From assembly GCF_000381885.1 (NCBI RefSeq), contig NZ_KB907217.1, positions 168,668-232,667 on the forward strand: a DNA stretch of 64,000 nucleotides. Reading direction: 5' to 3'. The DNA comes from Actinomadura atramentaria DSM 43919 (lineage in GTDB: Bacteria > Actinomycetota > Actinomycetes > Streptosporangiales > Streptosporangiaceae). The position numbers and the translations under genes were made by a program. Positions 27,720 through 36,647 of this stretch are shown here, piece after piece; position 1 is the first letter of the stretch; the number at the start of each line of letters is the position of its first letter. Under the pieces are notes generated by a model. It searched no databases. It had not been told where the DNA came from and worked only from the letters and a program-made list of their open reading frames with translations.

Positions 27720-28811
27720 ATGGCTCCGCGGTTCGGAATCGAGGAGGAGTACTTCGTCGTCGATCCGGCGACGCGGGGCGTGGTCCCCCGCGCCGCGCCG
27801 GTCGTCGCGCGGGCGGCGGGGGCGCTCGGCGAGCGGGCGTCGCTGGAGCTGATCGGGTTCCTCGCCGAGGCCAAGACGCCGCCCTGCCGGGATCTGGCCG
27901 AGCTCGCCGCCGAGGTCCGCGCGATGCGGGCCGCGATGGCGGACGCGGCGGCGCGCGAGGGCCTCGCCCTGGCCGCGACGGGCACGCCCGTCCTGGGCGA
28001 CCTGCTGCCGCCCCCGATCACGGCGGGCGCGCGCTACGCCGACAGCCTCGCCACCTACCGGGCGCTGGACGACGAGCAGTGCATCTGCGCGTGCCACGTC
28101 CACGTCGAGGTCCCCGGGCTGGAGGCGGCGGTGGCGGTGAGCAACCGGCTGCGGCCGTGGCTGCCGACGCTGCTCGCGCTCACCGCCAACTCGCCGTACT
28201 GGGCGGGCCGCGACACCGGGCACGCGTGCTGGCGGTCGGTGACGTGGTCGCGGTGGCCGGTGGCGGGGCCGCCGCCGTACCTGGAGTCCGCCGCCCACTA
28301 CGAGGACCTGGTCGGGACGCTGCTGGGCTGCGGCGCGCTCATGGACCCGGCGACGGTGTTCTGGGACGTGCGGCCGTCGTCGCGGCTCCCGACCGTCGAG
28401 GTCCGGCTCGCCGACGTCGCGCTGACCGCCGACGCGGCGGCGGTGTTCGCGGCGCTCGTCCGCGCCCTGGTGGAGGTGTCGCTGGACGCGGCCGCGGCGG
28501 GCGAGGACGCGCCCCGGCCGCCGCAGGAGTTACTGCGCGCCGCCTACTGGCTCGCGGCCCGCGACGGCCTGGCGGGCGCGGGCGTGGACGCCCGCACCGG
28601 GCGGCCCGCCCGGTTCCGCGACCTGGCGGCGGCGCTCGTCGGGCACGCGCGGCCCGCGCTGGCGGCCAGCGGCGACCTGGACCGCGTGGCGGACGGCGTG
28701 CGCGCGCTGCTGGAGCGCGGCACCGGCGCGGACGCCCAGCGCGCGGCGTTCCGGCGGCGCGGCCGCCTCACCGACGTCGTGGACGCCGCCGTCCTGCGGC
28801 CCGCGCCCTGA
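27720..28811 (+). CDS. YbdK-family glutamate-cysteine ligase-like (carboxylate-amine) ligase
   Basis: A 363-residue GCS2-type ATP-dependent ligase. Family motifs are the N-terminal FGIEEEYFVVD, a substrate/metal region CACHVHVEV, LTANSPYWAGRDTG and RPSSRLPTVEVRLADV. Members join glutamate or a similar carboxylate to an amine; the substrate is not known here. Actinobacteria make mycothiol, so a glutathione role is unlikely. ATG 27720 is nine bases after AAGGTGAG; ATG 27711 and GTG 27714 are in-frame alternatives. Confidence 0.85.
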   Translation: MAPRFGIEEEYFVVDPATRGVVPRAAPVVARAAGALGERASLELIGFLAEAKTPPCRDLAELAAEVRAMRAAMADAAAREGLALAATGTPVLGDLLPPPITAGARYADSLATYRALDDEQCICACHVHVEVPGLEAAVAVSNRLRPWLPTLLALTANSPYWAGRDTGHACWRSVTWSRWPVAGPPPYLESAAHYEDLVGTLLGCGALMDPATVFWDVRPSSRLPTVEVRLADVALTADAAAVFAALVRALVEVSLDAAAAGEDAPRPPQELLRAAYWLAARDGLAGAGVDARTGRPARFRDLAAALVGHARPALAASGDLDRVADGVRALLERGTGADAQRAAFRRRGRLTDVVDAAVLRPAP

Positions 28812-28979
28812 CCGCCGGTATACTCGGGCGCGGCCCGTGACGGGCCGTACGGCGGTGGGGCCCGCCGTCCCCCCTTCGCTTCCGTCGGCCGGGGAGAACC
28901 GCGGCGCACGCCGCCAACGGTCCCTGCCAGTGCCCGGAGCGCCCGCGTCCCGCGGGCGCCGACCTCTGGTGGGGAGATC
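28812..28979 (+). promoter_or_regulatory. Structured leader of the crcB pair
   Basis: A 168-base non-coding leader with strong hairpins: CGGCCCG-TGA-CGGGCCG (28831-28847), GGCGGTGGGGCCCGCC (28851-28866) and GCGCCCGCG-TCC-CGCGGGCGC (28939-28959), the last enclosed by CCAG/CTGG. Fluoride riboswitches are expected before crcB genes, and 28851-28866 resembles their first stem-loop, but the pseudoknot partner and the conserved 3' part were not found. A divergent or different regulatory RNA is possible. Confidence 0.4.
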
Positions 28980-29456
28980 ATGGCGCCGCCCGAACCGCCC
29001 GTCGATCCCGACATCGACCTCGACGTCCCCGCGCAGCGCCTCGAACTGCGCCGCGCGCCGTGGGGGACGCTCGCGGCCATCGCCGCGGGCGGCGCGCTCG
29101 GCGCCCTGGCCCGCTACGGGATCGGCGGCGCGTTCCCGCACGGCGCGGGCGAGTTCGCGTGGGCGACGTTCTGGATCAACGTCTCGGGCTGCTTCCTCAT
29201 CGGCGTGCTGATGGTCCTGATCCTGGAGACGTTCGAGGTCCACCCGCTCACCCGGCCGTTCCTCGGCGTCGGGGTGCTCGGCGGGTACACGACGTTCTCG
29301 ACGTACGCGGTGGACTTCGAGCAGGCCGTCCGCGCCGGGAGCGCGGGCACCGCCCTGGCCTACCTCGCCGGGACGGCCGTCGCGGCGCTGGTCGCGGTCT
29401 GGACGGGCGTGACGGCCGCGCGCGCCGCCGCCCGGCTGCGCGGGGGGCGGGCGTGA
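28980..29456 (+). CDS. crcB: CrcB/Fluc-family fluoride channel, long subunit
   Basis: A 158-residue four-helix membrane protein of the fluoride exporter family. Motifs: GALGALARYGIGG, ATFWINVSGCFLIG and GVLGGYTTFSTYAVDF, carrying the Asn, Phe and Thr/Ser residues lining the pore. It has an extra acidic cytosolic N-terminus of about 25 residues. GGTGGGGAGATC precedes the ATG. It overlaps the second crcB gene by GTGA, consistent with a heterodimeric, dual-topology pair. Confidence 0.92.
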   Translation: MAPPEPPVDPDIDLDVPAQRLELRRAPWGTLAAIAAGGALGALARYGIGGAFPHGAGEFAWATFWINVSGCFLIGVLMVLILETFEVHPLTRPFLGVGVLGGYTTFSTYAVDFEQAVRAGSAGTALAYLAGTAVAALVAVWTGVTAARAAARLRGGRA

Positions 29457-29815
29457 CCGTCCTGCTCGTCGCGCTCGGCGCGGCCCTCGGCGCGCCGCTG
29501 CGGTACCTCACCGACCGGGCCGTCCAGTCCCGGCACGACACGCTGTTCCCCTGGGGGACGTTCGGCGTGAACGTCGCCGGGTCGGCGCTGCTGGGGTTCC
29601 TCGCCGGGCTCCCGGCGGGCACGGCGCTCGCGGCGTTCCTCGGCACCGGGTTCTGCGGGGCGCTGACGACGTACTCGACGTTCAGCTACGAGACGCTGCG
29701 GCTGTACGAGGACGGCGCGCGGCTCATGGCGTTCCTCAACGTCGCGGCGAGCATCGCCGCCGGGCTCGGCGCGGTGTTCACCGGGATGGCCGTGGCGCAG
29801 GCCGTCGCGGGGTGA
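29453..29815 (+). CDS. crcB: CrcB/Fluc-family fluoride channel, short subunit
   Basis: A 120-residue CrcB protein: GAALGAPLRYLTDRAV, GTFGVNVAGSALLGFLAG and GTGFCGALTTYSTFSYET. The GTG start lies inside the stop of the upstream crcB. Two-gene crcB pairs normally encode oppositely inserted subunits of one channel. The last 38 bases overlap the 3' end of the convergent glycosyltransferase gene. Confidence 0.92.
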   Translation: MTVLLVALGAALGAPLRYLTDRAVQSRHDTLFPWGTFGVNVAGSALLGFLAGLPAGTALAAFLGTGFCGALTTYSTFSYETLRLYEDGARLMAFLNVAASIAAGLGAVFTGMAVAQAVAG

Positions 29816-31127
29816 CGGCGCGGCGGGCGGGCCGGGCGGTCAGGTCGTCGACGAGCGCGAGCCAGCGCGGCGCGATCCAGTCGGGGTCGTAGGCGCGGAC
29901 GGACGCGCGGGCGCGCTCGCCCAGCTCGTCGCGCAGGTCGGCGTCGTCCATGAGCAGCCGGAGCGCCGCCGTCAGGCCCGCGACGTCGCCGGGCGGGACC
30001 AGCAGCCCGTCCGCGCCGTGCGCGATCATCTCGGCGGGGCCGGTCGGGCAGTCGAACGCGACGACCGCGAGGCCCTTGCTCATCGCCTCCAGCACGACCA
30101 TCGGCATGCCCTCGTACCGCGACGACAGCGCGTAGACCGACGCGCGCTCCATCTCGCCCGCCAGGTCGGCGGTGCGGGGCCGCAGCTCCACGCGCCCGGT
30201 CAGTCCGCGCTCGGCGATCCGCGCGGCGAGCCGGGCGCGGTGCGCGCCGGAGCCGAAGATCCGCAGCGTCCAGTCGGGGCGCTCGGCGGCCAGCGGCTCG
30301 TAGGCGTCCAGCAGCAGGTCGAAGCCCTTCTGCCGGACGAGGCGGCCCGCCGCGAGCACGACCCGGTCGGTGCGCGGCGACGGCGCGCCGGGCGGCGTGG
30401 CGAGCGCGTTCGGGATGCGGACGATCCGCACGCCCGTCCCGGCGAGCGCCGCCGCGTACTGCTCGCGGGCGGCCTCGGTGAGGACGGTCAGCGCCGTCAG
30501 CCGCGGGTAGCCGCGCCGGATGCGGGACCGCTGCCCCGGCCGGTACGACCGCAGGTTCATGTGGTCCTGCCCGATCGTGACGACGCCGGGCGGGGCGGTC
30601 TCGGCGATGAGCAGGTTCAGGCTGGGCCGGGTGCCGATGAGGACGTCCGCGCGGGACGCGAGCAGCAGCCGGGCGAGCCGCACGTCCGTCCACAGCGTCT
30701 CGCGGGCGGTGCCCGGCTCGACGCTCAGCAGGACGCTGGGCAGCCGCGACAGCAGCCGCGCGACGCGGCCGTGCGGGCGGGTGCGGTCGTCGGCGACGGT
30801 GATCGCGACGCCGTCCGGGACGGGGAAGAACGGCTCGGCCCGCTCCCGGACGAGGCTGATGACCTCCACGTCGTGCTCGCGCGCGAGATGCCCGCTGGTC
30901 GCCAGGACGGTCCGGACCGTGCCGCCGGTGCCGTACGCGTGCCGGAGCAGGATCGCGACGCGCGGGCGGCGGGCGGGCCGCCGCGCCGGCCGGGCGCGGG
31001 CCAGCGCCCGCAGCGCGAGCAGGGCCGCGCGGCGCAGCGGCGGCAGCGGGGTCGGCAGCGCGCGGCGGAGCGCGCCGCGCGGCGTCCTGGACGACAGGAC
31101 GGCGGACAGGACGGTACGGCCCGGCAC
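29778..31127 (-). CDS. GT4-family glycosyltransferase
   Basis: A 449-residue GT-B glycosyltransferase. The N-terminal half has HAYGTGGTVRTVLATSGHL (acceptor side), and the C-terminal donor-binding domain has VLAAGRLVRQKGFDLLLDAY, YALSSRYEGMPMVVLEAMSKG (EX7E motif) and CPTGPAEMIAHGADGLLVPPGD. It likely transfers a sugar from a nucleotide donor in wall, capsule or glycolipid synthesis. The GTG start follows GGGGGA. A basic 55-residue N-terminal extension (ARPARRPARRPR) is unusual and may aid membrane association. Confidence 0.88.
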   Translation of the reverse strand: MPGRTVLSAVLSSRTPRGALRRALPTPLPPLRRAALLALRALARARPARRPARRPRVAILLRHAYGTGGTVRTVLATSGHLAREHDVEVISLVRERAEPFFPVPDGVAITVADDRTRPHGRVARLLSRLPSVLLSVEPGTARETLWTDVRLARLLLASRADVLIGTRPSLNLLIAETAPPGVVTIGQDHMNLRSYRPGQRSRIRRGYPRLTALTVLTEAAREQYAAALAGTGVRIVRIPNALATPPGAPSPRTDRVVLAAGRLVRQKGFDLLLDAYEPLAAERPDWTLRIFGSGAHRARLAARIAERGLTGRVELRPRTADLAGEMERASVYALSSRYEGMPMVVLEAMSKGLAVVAFDCPTGPAEMIAHGADGLLVPPGDVAGLTAALRLLMDDADLRDELGERARASVRAYDPDWIAPRWLALVDDLTARPARRAVTPRRPAPRPSR

Positions 31128-31236
31128 AAGTCCCCCGATCCGAGCTGGGATTCCTGTCCGGATGCGTCCCCCGCGCGCCGGTCGTCCAATCCTCCCGGAC
31201 CGTCCGCCGTGCCGGCTGGTGATCAGCCGGTGGTGA

Positions 31237-32460
31237 TCAGCCCGTGGTGACCGGCCGGTCCAGCGCGCCGCCCTTCACCCACGAGGCGAACGACATCTGG
31301 TAGTAGCTCCAGCCGTTGTTCCACTGGAGCTTGCGGGACGTGCCCTTGATGATCACCGGGTCGCCGCGGTAGGAGAACTTGTAGAACCACTGCGCGGCGG
31401 CGGGCGAGGAGTTCAGGCAGCCGTGGCTGACGTTCTGGTGGCCCTGCGCCCAGACGGTCGAGGCCATCGAGTGGATGTACTCGCCGCTGTCGGAGATCCG
31501 CACCGCGAACGGGATGACCTCCTTGTAGCCGCCCGGCTCGTCGGGCTTCACGCCCATCCACTCCGACGTCATGATCGCCGGGTTCTCCTTGCCCATCGTC
31601 AGATGGACGCCGCTGGTCGTCAGGTAGGTGTCGACCCCGTTGACGACGCGGCCGCCGCGCCCGGCGCTGATTCCCCAGCTCTTGACCTTGACGCCGTTCT
31701 TCTTCACGACGAGCTTGTGGGTCTTGGTGCTGGCGGTGATGATGTGCTCGTCACCGATCCTGAAGGACCGGTTGAAGTCCGCGACGCCGTACGTCCTGGC
31801 GCCGGACTTCACGCCGCCGATCTTGGCCTTGAGGCTGACCTTCTGGTTCGCCTGCCAGTACTTCTCGGTGCGGAACACGACCTGGGTGTCGCTCAGCCAC
31901 CGCCACGCGCCGGTGGCCGGCTTGGTGGACTTGACCTCCAGCGCCGCCTCGACCGCCTCGCGGTCCTTGACGGGCTGGTTGAAGGTCACCTGGATCGGCA
32001 TCCCGACGCCGACCTTCTCCCCCGCGTTCGGGACGACGTCCACGACGCGGAGCTGGTTCGCCGCCTTGAGCGTGCGGAAGCTCGCCTGGACGGTCGTGGT
32101 CTTGCCCTTCGGGCTCACCGCGACGGCCGAGACCTGGTACGCGGAGCCGGGGAGGAGCGTGCGCGACTTCCAGCCGGTCTTGTCGCCGGTCAGCGCGCCC
32201 TCGACGGGCTTGCCCTTGCGGGTCACGGTGACCTGCTGGATCGTCCCGCCGGTGACCTTGACCTGGACGCCGTCCTCGGGCTTGGCCTTCCCCTCGCCGT
32301 CGCCGGGGGTCACCACGACCTGGGGCGCACCGGCCTCGGCGGTGTCGCCGACCGTGACGCCGTCGCCCTCCTCGCCGCCCGAGCACGCGGTCGCGAAGAC
32401 CAGCACGGCCCCTGCCAGACCCGCGCCCGCCCGCACACCCGCGGAAAGCCGTCGTTGCAC
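31237..32460 (-). CDS. L,D-transpeptidase lipoprotein (Ig-like domains plus YkuD)
   Basis: Cross-links peptidoglycan through 3-3 bonds outside the membrane. The signal peptide ends with lipobox FATAC; two Ig-like beta domains follow (about 40-230), then the YkuD catalytic domain with HSMASTVWAQGHQN and the active-site SHGCLNSS, and a C-terminal Trp-rich cap NNGWSYYQMSFASW. I prefer GTG 32460 because GGAGG directly abuts the in-frame GTG at 32466 and is six bases from 32460. Length about 407 residues matches mycobacterial LdtB-type enzymes. Confidence 0.93.
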   Translation of the reverse strand: MQRRLSAGVRAGAGLAGAVLVFATACSGGEEGDGVTVGDTAEAGAPQVVVTPGDGEGKAKPEDGVQVKVTGGTIQQVTVTRKGKPVEGALTGDKTGWKSRTLLPGSAYQVSAVAVSPKGKTTTVQASFRTLKAANQLRVVDVVPNAGEKVGVGMPIQVTFNQPVKDREAVEAALEVKSTKPATGAWRWLSDTQVVFRTEKYWQANQKVSLKAKIGGVKSGARTYGVADFNRSFRIGDEHIITASTKTHKLVVKKNGVKVKSWGISAGRGGRVVNGVDTYLTTSGVHLTMGKENPAIMTSEWMGVKPDEPGGYKEVIPFAVRISDSGEYIHSMASTVWAQGHQNVSHGCLNSSPAAAQWFYKFSYRGDPVIIKGTSRKLQWNNGWSYYQMSFASWVKGGALDRPVTTG

Positions 32461-32544
32461 CGTCACCCTCCAGACCCCGCCGTCCGTCCCGCATTGACAT
32501 TAGCGACAAAAGCCGATGATTCTGCCACGTCACGGGGAAACCGG

Positions 32545-32557
32545 GATCTCTGAGATC
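32545..32557. promoter_or_regulatory. Palindrome upstream of the L,D-transpeptidase gene
   Basis: GATCTC-T-GAGATC is a perfect 6-bp inverted repeat about 85 bases before the start codon; a possible operator, protein unknown. Confidence 0.3.
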
Positions 32558-32682
32558 AAAGCGTTGCAACACAGGCCAGGACCCCCGGACGACGGCCGTC
32601 CGGGCGGCGACGCGGACGCCGGACCCGGGCGGGAGGATGACCCGGATAGTCCGGAGCATCCCGTTCTCCGGGAAAAGAAGAC

Positions 32683-32710
32683 GGCCGCGAACCGGGAAAA
32701 GTTCGCGGCC
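32683..32710 (-). terminator. Terminator of the VC0807-like gene
   Basis: GGCCGCGAAC (32683-32692) pairs perfectly with 32701-32710 around an 8-base loop, just beyond the stop codon at 32739 on the minus strand. Confidence 0.75.
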
Positions 32711-32738
32711 GGAAGGCGCGGCGGCCCTGGAAAGGGGG

Positions 32739-33476
32739 TCAGGCGGCGGTGGGCCGGGGGTTCACATGCCGGAGCAGGCGGCGGAACCACCACACCGAGA
32801 CGGCCGCGCCCACGGCCCCGATCCCGATGACGAGCCCGCTGCGCGCCCACACGTACGTCCCCACCGACTGGTGGAACAGCATCCACAGGCTGATCAGCGC
32901 GTTGGCGAACAGCACGAACGCCCACAGCAGCGAGATCCGCAGGAAGAAGCGGCGGACGCGGCGGTGCTTCAGGAACGCCTCGGGCATCGGCACCATCTCG
33001 GTGGCGAGCTTCTGCGCCAGCGGGCGGCCGAGCGGCACCGAGGCCAGGAACACCATCGCCATCAGCATCGTGCCGAGCGTCGGCTGCAGGAAGTAGACGA
33101 CGGCGCTGTGCGTGGCGACGCCGAGCACCGCGCGGACCGTCACGCCGACGGCCGCGAGCAGGAGCGTCGCGGTGACCGGGTGGCCGCGCAGCCGCCGGTA
33201 GACGATCCCGCCGTACACCCACACCACGGCGGCGACCATGCCGCCGCTCAGACCGAGCAGCGCGAACGCCGCGTAGAACACCGCGACGGGCGCGATGACG
33301 CCCTCCAGCACGCGCGGGGCGGCGTGCAGGAGCAGCGCGCGGATGCGCGGCATCTCGAACGCGTGCGCGCGGCCGTGGTCGCGGACGGGTTCCAGGCTGG
33401 CGCCCGTGCTGCTACCCGTGCTGGTATTCGTACCGGTGGCCGGGGCGTCGACGGCGTCGACCGTGGCATCGTCCAT
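32739..33476 (-). CDS. VC0807/DUF3159-like multi-pass membrane protein
   Basis: A 245-residue protein with about six hydrophobic helices after a 40-residue Thr/Ser/Asp-rich cytosolic N-terminus. Segments such as LEGVIAPVAVFYAAFALLG, VVWVYGGIVYRRLRG and FLRISLLWAFVLFANALIS match a family of intracellular-septation-like membrane proteins of unknown role. ATG 33476 is preceded by GGGGGGA. Single gene. Confidence 0.8.
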   Translation of the reverse strand: MDDATVDAVDAPATGTNTSTGSSTGASLEPVRDHGRAHAFEMPRIRALLLHAAPRVLEGVIAPVAVFYAAFALLGLSGGMVAAVVWVYGGIVYRRLRGHPVTATLLLAAVGVTVRAVLGVATHSAVVYFLQPTLGTMLMAMVFLASVPLGRPLAQKLATEMVPMPEAFLKHRRVRRFFLRISLLWAFVLFANALISLWMLFHQSVGTYVWARSGLVIGIGAVGAAVSVWWFRRLLRHVNPRPTAA

Positions 33477-33624
33477 GCGGCGTGTCCCCCCGCATCGGGT
33501 CGGCCCGGCCGGGCGGCCGGGGGTCGGTGGTCCGTGGTCGGTGTTTCGAGGTCGGTGGTCCGTGAGTCCTGCCCAAGGTACGCGATGTGATGCGTGACCT
33601 CGGCGGAAGTTCGCCGTCGCCCCC

Positions 33625-33653
33625 TTGACCCTATTGAATGGCCCGTTGAATAG
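33625..33653 (+). promoter_or_regulatory. Candidate promoter of the SCP2 gene
   Basis: TTGACC (33625-33630) and GAATAG (33648-33653) are 17 bases apart, in a locally AT-richer patch that also holds a direct repeat TTGAAT at 33634 and 33646. The start codon is at 33686. Confidence 0.4.
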
Positions 33654-33685
33654 TGGTGCGCGTGGACCGCGGGAGGAGAACGGCG

Positions 33686-34153
33686 ATGACCGAGACGGAG
33701 CCGCGGGACGGCGGCCTGGCCGAACTGGTCGGTGCGGTGGGCACGCCCGCCGAGCTGCGGGCGCTGCTGGAGCTGCCCGGCGTGGACGAAGCCGTGGTCG
33801 AGGAGTTCGCGGCGGCGGCCGGGACCGCCGAGATCCTGGACCGGCTGTTCGCGCTGATGGCGGCGCGGCTGCTGCCCGCCAAGGCGGGTCGGCGGCGCGG
33901 CACCGTCCGCTGGGACGTGCGGGGGCCGGACGGCGACCACGTCTACGCCCTGCAGATCGCGGAGGGCCGCGCGGAGGCGTCGCGCGGCGCGCCCGACTCG
34001 CCCAAGGCGGCGTTCAGCGTGCGGCTGCCCGACCTGCTGCGCCTGTGCGCGGGGACGCTCAACGGCGTCACGGCCGTGATGACCGGCCGGATCAGGGTGA
34101 CCGGCGACCTGCTGTTCGCCGCGCGCCTCCAGGGCTGGTTCGACTACCACTAG
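33686..34153 (+). CDS. SCP2 sterol-binding-domain protein
   Basis: A 155-residue protein with an SCP2-like lipid-binding fold: VRWDVRGPDGDHVYALQIAEG, PKAAFSVRLPDLLRLCAG and ending VTGDLLFAARLQGWF. Such proteins bind hydrophobic ligands in the cytosol. ATG 33686 follows GGGAGGAGAACGGCG; an upstream in-frame start at 33653 lies within the promoter-like region. The 3' end overlaps the convergent LysR gene by 4 bases. Confidence 0.85.
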   Translation: MTETEPRDGGLAELVGAVGTPAELRALLELPGVDEAVVEEFAAAAGTAEILDRLFALMAARLLPAKAGRRRGTVRWDVRGPDGDHVYALQIAEGRAEASRGAPDSPKAAFSVRLPDLLRLCAGTLNGVTAVMTGRIRVTGDLLFAARLQGWFDYH

Positions 34154-35076
34154 CCTGGGGGCTCGCCCGGCCAGGCGGTGCGCGCCGCCGCGTAGAGCGC
34201 CCGCAGCGTCGCCGCGACGGGCGGGCGGCGCACGCTCGCGCCGCGCGTCACCGCGTACACCTCGCGGGACAGGTCGCAGCCCGGCAGGCGGCGGACGGCG
34301 ACGGCCCGGTCCGCCGCCGCCAGGGCGAGCGCGGGCACGGCCGTGATCCCGACGCCCCGCGCGACGAGGCTGAGGATCGTGTGCAGCCCCTCGAACTCCC
34401 ACGGCACCGGCCGCGCGCCGCCGACGGTGTCCAGCAGCCGCTCGACCGCCTCGCGGGACGGCTCGCCGCGCGGCGCGGCCATCCACGGCTCGTCGCGCAG
34501 CCCGCGCAGGTCCACCGGCCGCCCGGGGTCCGACAGCGGGTGGTCGGGTGGGACGGCGAGCACGAGCGGGTCGCGGCGGATGCGGAAGAACTCCAGCGCG
34601 GCGGGGGCCTCCTCGGGGAGCGTGCCGGTCCAGTCGTCGACGAGCGCGATGTCGGCCTCGCCGCCGCGCACCTGGCGAATCCCGTCGTCCTGGCGGGTCT
34701 GGCGCAGGACGAACGTGAGCCCGCTGTGCTCGGCCAGGCTGCGCGCGAGCGCGGGCGCGAACGCGACGGCCGCCGTGGGGAACGCGGTGACCACGACCCG
34801 CCCGACCGGCAGGTCGGCGTGCGCGGACAGCTCGGCCTCGGCGCGCTCCACCAGGTCCAGGATCTCCTCGGCGCGGCGCGCCAGGCGGCGGCCCGCGTCG
34901 GTCAGCTCGGCGCTGCGGGCGGTGCGGTCCAGCAGCGGGACGCGCGCCTCGCGCTCCAGCGCGGCGAGCTGCTGGGAGACGGCCGAGGGCGTGTAGCCGA
35001 GCGCGGCGGCGGTCGCGGCGATGCTGCCGCGCCGGGCGAACTCCGCGAGCAGGCGGAGCCGCCGGAGATCGAGCAT
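34150..35076 (-). CDS. LysR-family regulator
   Basis: A 308-residue LTTR. The N-terminal winged HTH (LRRLRLLAEFARRGSIAATA, LGYTPSAVSQQLAALE) is followed by a substrate-binding periplasmic-protein-like domain (about 90-295). Divergent from the aminotransferase gene, which is its likeliest target. Its 3' end overlaps the SCP2 gene by 4 bases. Confidence 0.9.
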   Translation of the reverse strand: MLDLRRLRLLAEFARRGSIAATAAALGYTPSAVSQQLAALEREARVPLLDRTARSAELTDAGRRLARRAEEILDLVERAEAELSAHADLPVGRVVVTAFPTAAVAFAPALARSLAEHSGLTFVLRQTRQDDGIRQVRGGEADIALVDDWTGTLPEEAPAALEFFRIRRDPLVLAVPPDHPLSDPGRPVDLRGLRDEPWMAAPRGEPSREAVERLLDTVGGARPVPWEFEGLHTILSLVARGVGITAVPALALAAADRAVAVRRLPGCDLSREVYAVTRGASVRRPPVAATLRALYAAARTAWPGEPPG

Positions 35077-35218
35077 CAGCGTTCCTTACGGTCGGCATCG
35101 GTGAGACTCGCTTGTGTTGATGCTAGTGCCGGGGCAGGGTTGAAGACGGAACCGGCCGGTTCGTTCTCGCGGAGTCCTCCGCGCCATCGCCCTGAATCGT
35201 CTGACCTGGAGCCTCTTC

Positions 35219-36610
35219 ATGCTCGCCTCTGCCGCGTCCGGCACGCGGACCGCCGCCGATCCGTCCGACACGTCAGACCTGTCCGAACCCCACGATCCCC
35301 ACGATCCGCCCGAGCCGTCCGTTCCGCTGCGCCCCGTCCCGCTCTCGCCGACGCTCGCCGTCAACGAGGCGCTCGCCCGAAAGCGCGGCGCGGGCGCGAG
35401 CGTCCTGCCGCTCGGCTTCGGGGAGGCGGGCATCCCGATCCACCCCGCGCTCGTCCGCGAGCTGTCGGCCGCCGCCGACCGCGGCGCCTACGGCCCGGTC
35501 GCCGGGTCGGCGGCGCTGCGCACGGCCGCCGCCGGGTACTGGGAGCGGCGCGGCCTGCCCACCGACCCCGACCTCGTCGTGGCCGGGCCGGGCAGCAAGG
35601 CGCTGCTGTTCGGGCTGCTGGCCGCGCTCGGCGGCGACGTCGTCGTGCCCGCGCCGAGCTGGGTCACCTACGCCGCGCAGACCGAGCTGGCGGGCGCGCT
35701 GCCGATCCGGGTCGCGACGCCGCCCGGCGAGGGCGGCGTGCCGAACCCGGCGCTGCTCGCCGACGCGGTCGTCCGCGCCCGCGCCGTCGGCCGCACCGTC
35801 CGCGCGGTCGTGCTGACGCTGCCCGACAACCCGACCGGCACGCTGGCGCGGCCGGAGACGGTCGCGCGGGTCTGCGCGGCCGCGCGCGACCTCGACCTGG
35901 TGATCATCTGCGACGAGATCTACCGCGACCTCGTCCACGACCCGGCCCGCGAGGTCGCGAGCGCCGCCCGGTACGCGCCCGAGCGGACGGTCGTGACGAC
36001 CGCCCTCAGCAAGCAGCTCGCCGCGGGCGGCTGGCGGATCGGCGTCGCGCGGCTGCCGCACGGCCCGTTCGGGCGGGCGCTGCGCGCGTCGCTGGTCGGC
36101 ATCGGCAGCGAGATCTGGTCGAGCCCGCCCGCGCCGATGCAGCACGCCGCCGCGTACGCGTTCCGCGAGCCGCCCGAGCTGGTCGAGCACGTGGCGCGCA
36201 GCCGCCGCCTGCACGCGGCCGTGGCGACGGCCGTCGCGGACCGGTTCCGGGACGCGGGCGCGCTCGTCCGCCCGCCGGAGGCCGCGTTCTACGTCTACCC
36301 GGACCTGGAGCCGCTGCGGGAGCGCCTGCGCGCGGCGCACGGCGTCCGGACCGGCGCGGACCTCACCGCGCTGCTGCTCGACCGGTACGGCGTCGGGGTC
36401 CTGCCTGGCTCGGTGTTCGGCGACGACCCCGCCGCGCTGCGGATGCGCGTCGCGCCGAGCCTGCTCTACGGCGACACCGACGCGCGGCGGCTCGCCGCCC
36501 TGGACTCCGCCGACCCGGCGGCGCTCCCGTGGATCGCCGGGGCGCTGGACCGGCTCTCGGCCGTCCTCGCCGACGTCCGCGCCCGGGACCGCGCGCCCTC
36601 GGCCGTCTGA
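35219..36610 (+). CDS. PLP-dependent class I/II aminotransferase
   Basis: A 463-residue fold-type I aminotransferase. A Pro/Asp/Ser-rich N-terminal extension (SDLSEPHDPHDPPEPS, about 35 residues) precedes the core. Conserved elements: LGFGEAGIPIHP, GPVAGSAALR, the PLP phosphate region GPGSKALLFG, LTLPDNPTGTLARPE (Asn), ICDEIYRDL (Asp) and the Schiff-base Lys in TTALSKQLAAGGWRIG. Substrate unknown; alpha-amino acid type. Likely regulated by the divergent LysR. It ends at a 12-bp hairpin. Confidence 0.9.
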   Translation: MLASAASGTRTAADPSDTSDLSEPHDPHDPPEPSVPLRPVPLSPTLAVNEALARKRGAGASVLPLGFGEAGIPIHPALVRELSAAADRGAYGPVAGSAALRTAAAGYWERRGLPTDPDLVVAGPGSKALLFGLLAALGGDVVVPAPSWVTYAAQTELAGALPIRVATPPGEGGVPNPALLADAVVRARAVGRTVRAVVLTLPDNPTGTLARPETVARVCAAARDLDLVIICDEIYRDLVHDPAREVASAARYAPERTVVTTALSKQLAAGGWRIGVARLPHGPFGRALRASLVGIGSEIWSSPPAPMQHAAAYAFREPPELVEHVARSRRLHAAVATAVADRFRDAGALVRPPEAAFYVYPDLEPLRERLRAAHGVRTGADLTALLLDRYGVGVLPGSVFGDDPAALRMRVAPSLLYGDTDARRLAALDSADPAALPWIAGALDRLSAVLADVRARDRAPSAV

Positions 36611-36614
36611 CCGG

Positions 36615-36647
36615 CGGGGCGCGGCCCTCCCGCCCGGCCGCGCCCCG
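36615..36647 (+). terminator. Terminator after the aminotransferase gene
   Basis: A perfect 12-bp stem (36615-36626 with 36636-36647) and a 9-base loop lie five bases past the stop codon. Confidence 0.8.

Noticed and set aside
28851..28866. Fluoride riboswitch
   Set aside because: The first stem-loop is similar, but the complementary segment for the pseudoknot and the conserved downstream bases were not found. Listed only as a structured leader.
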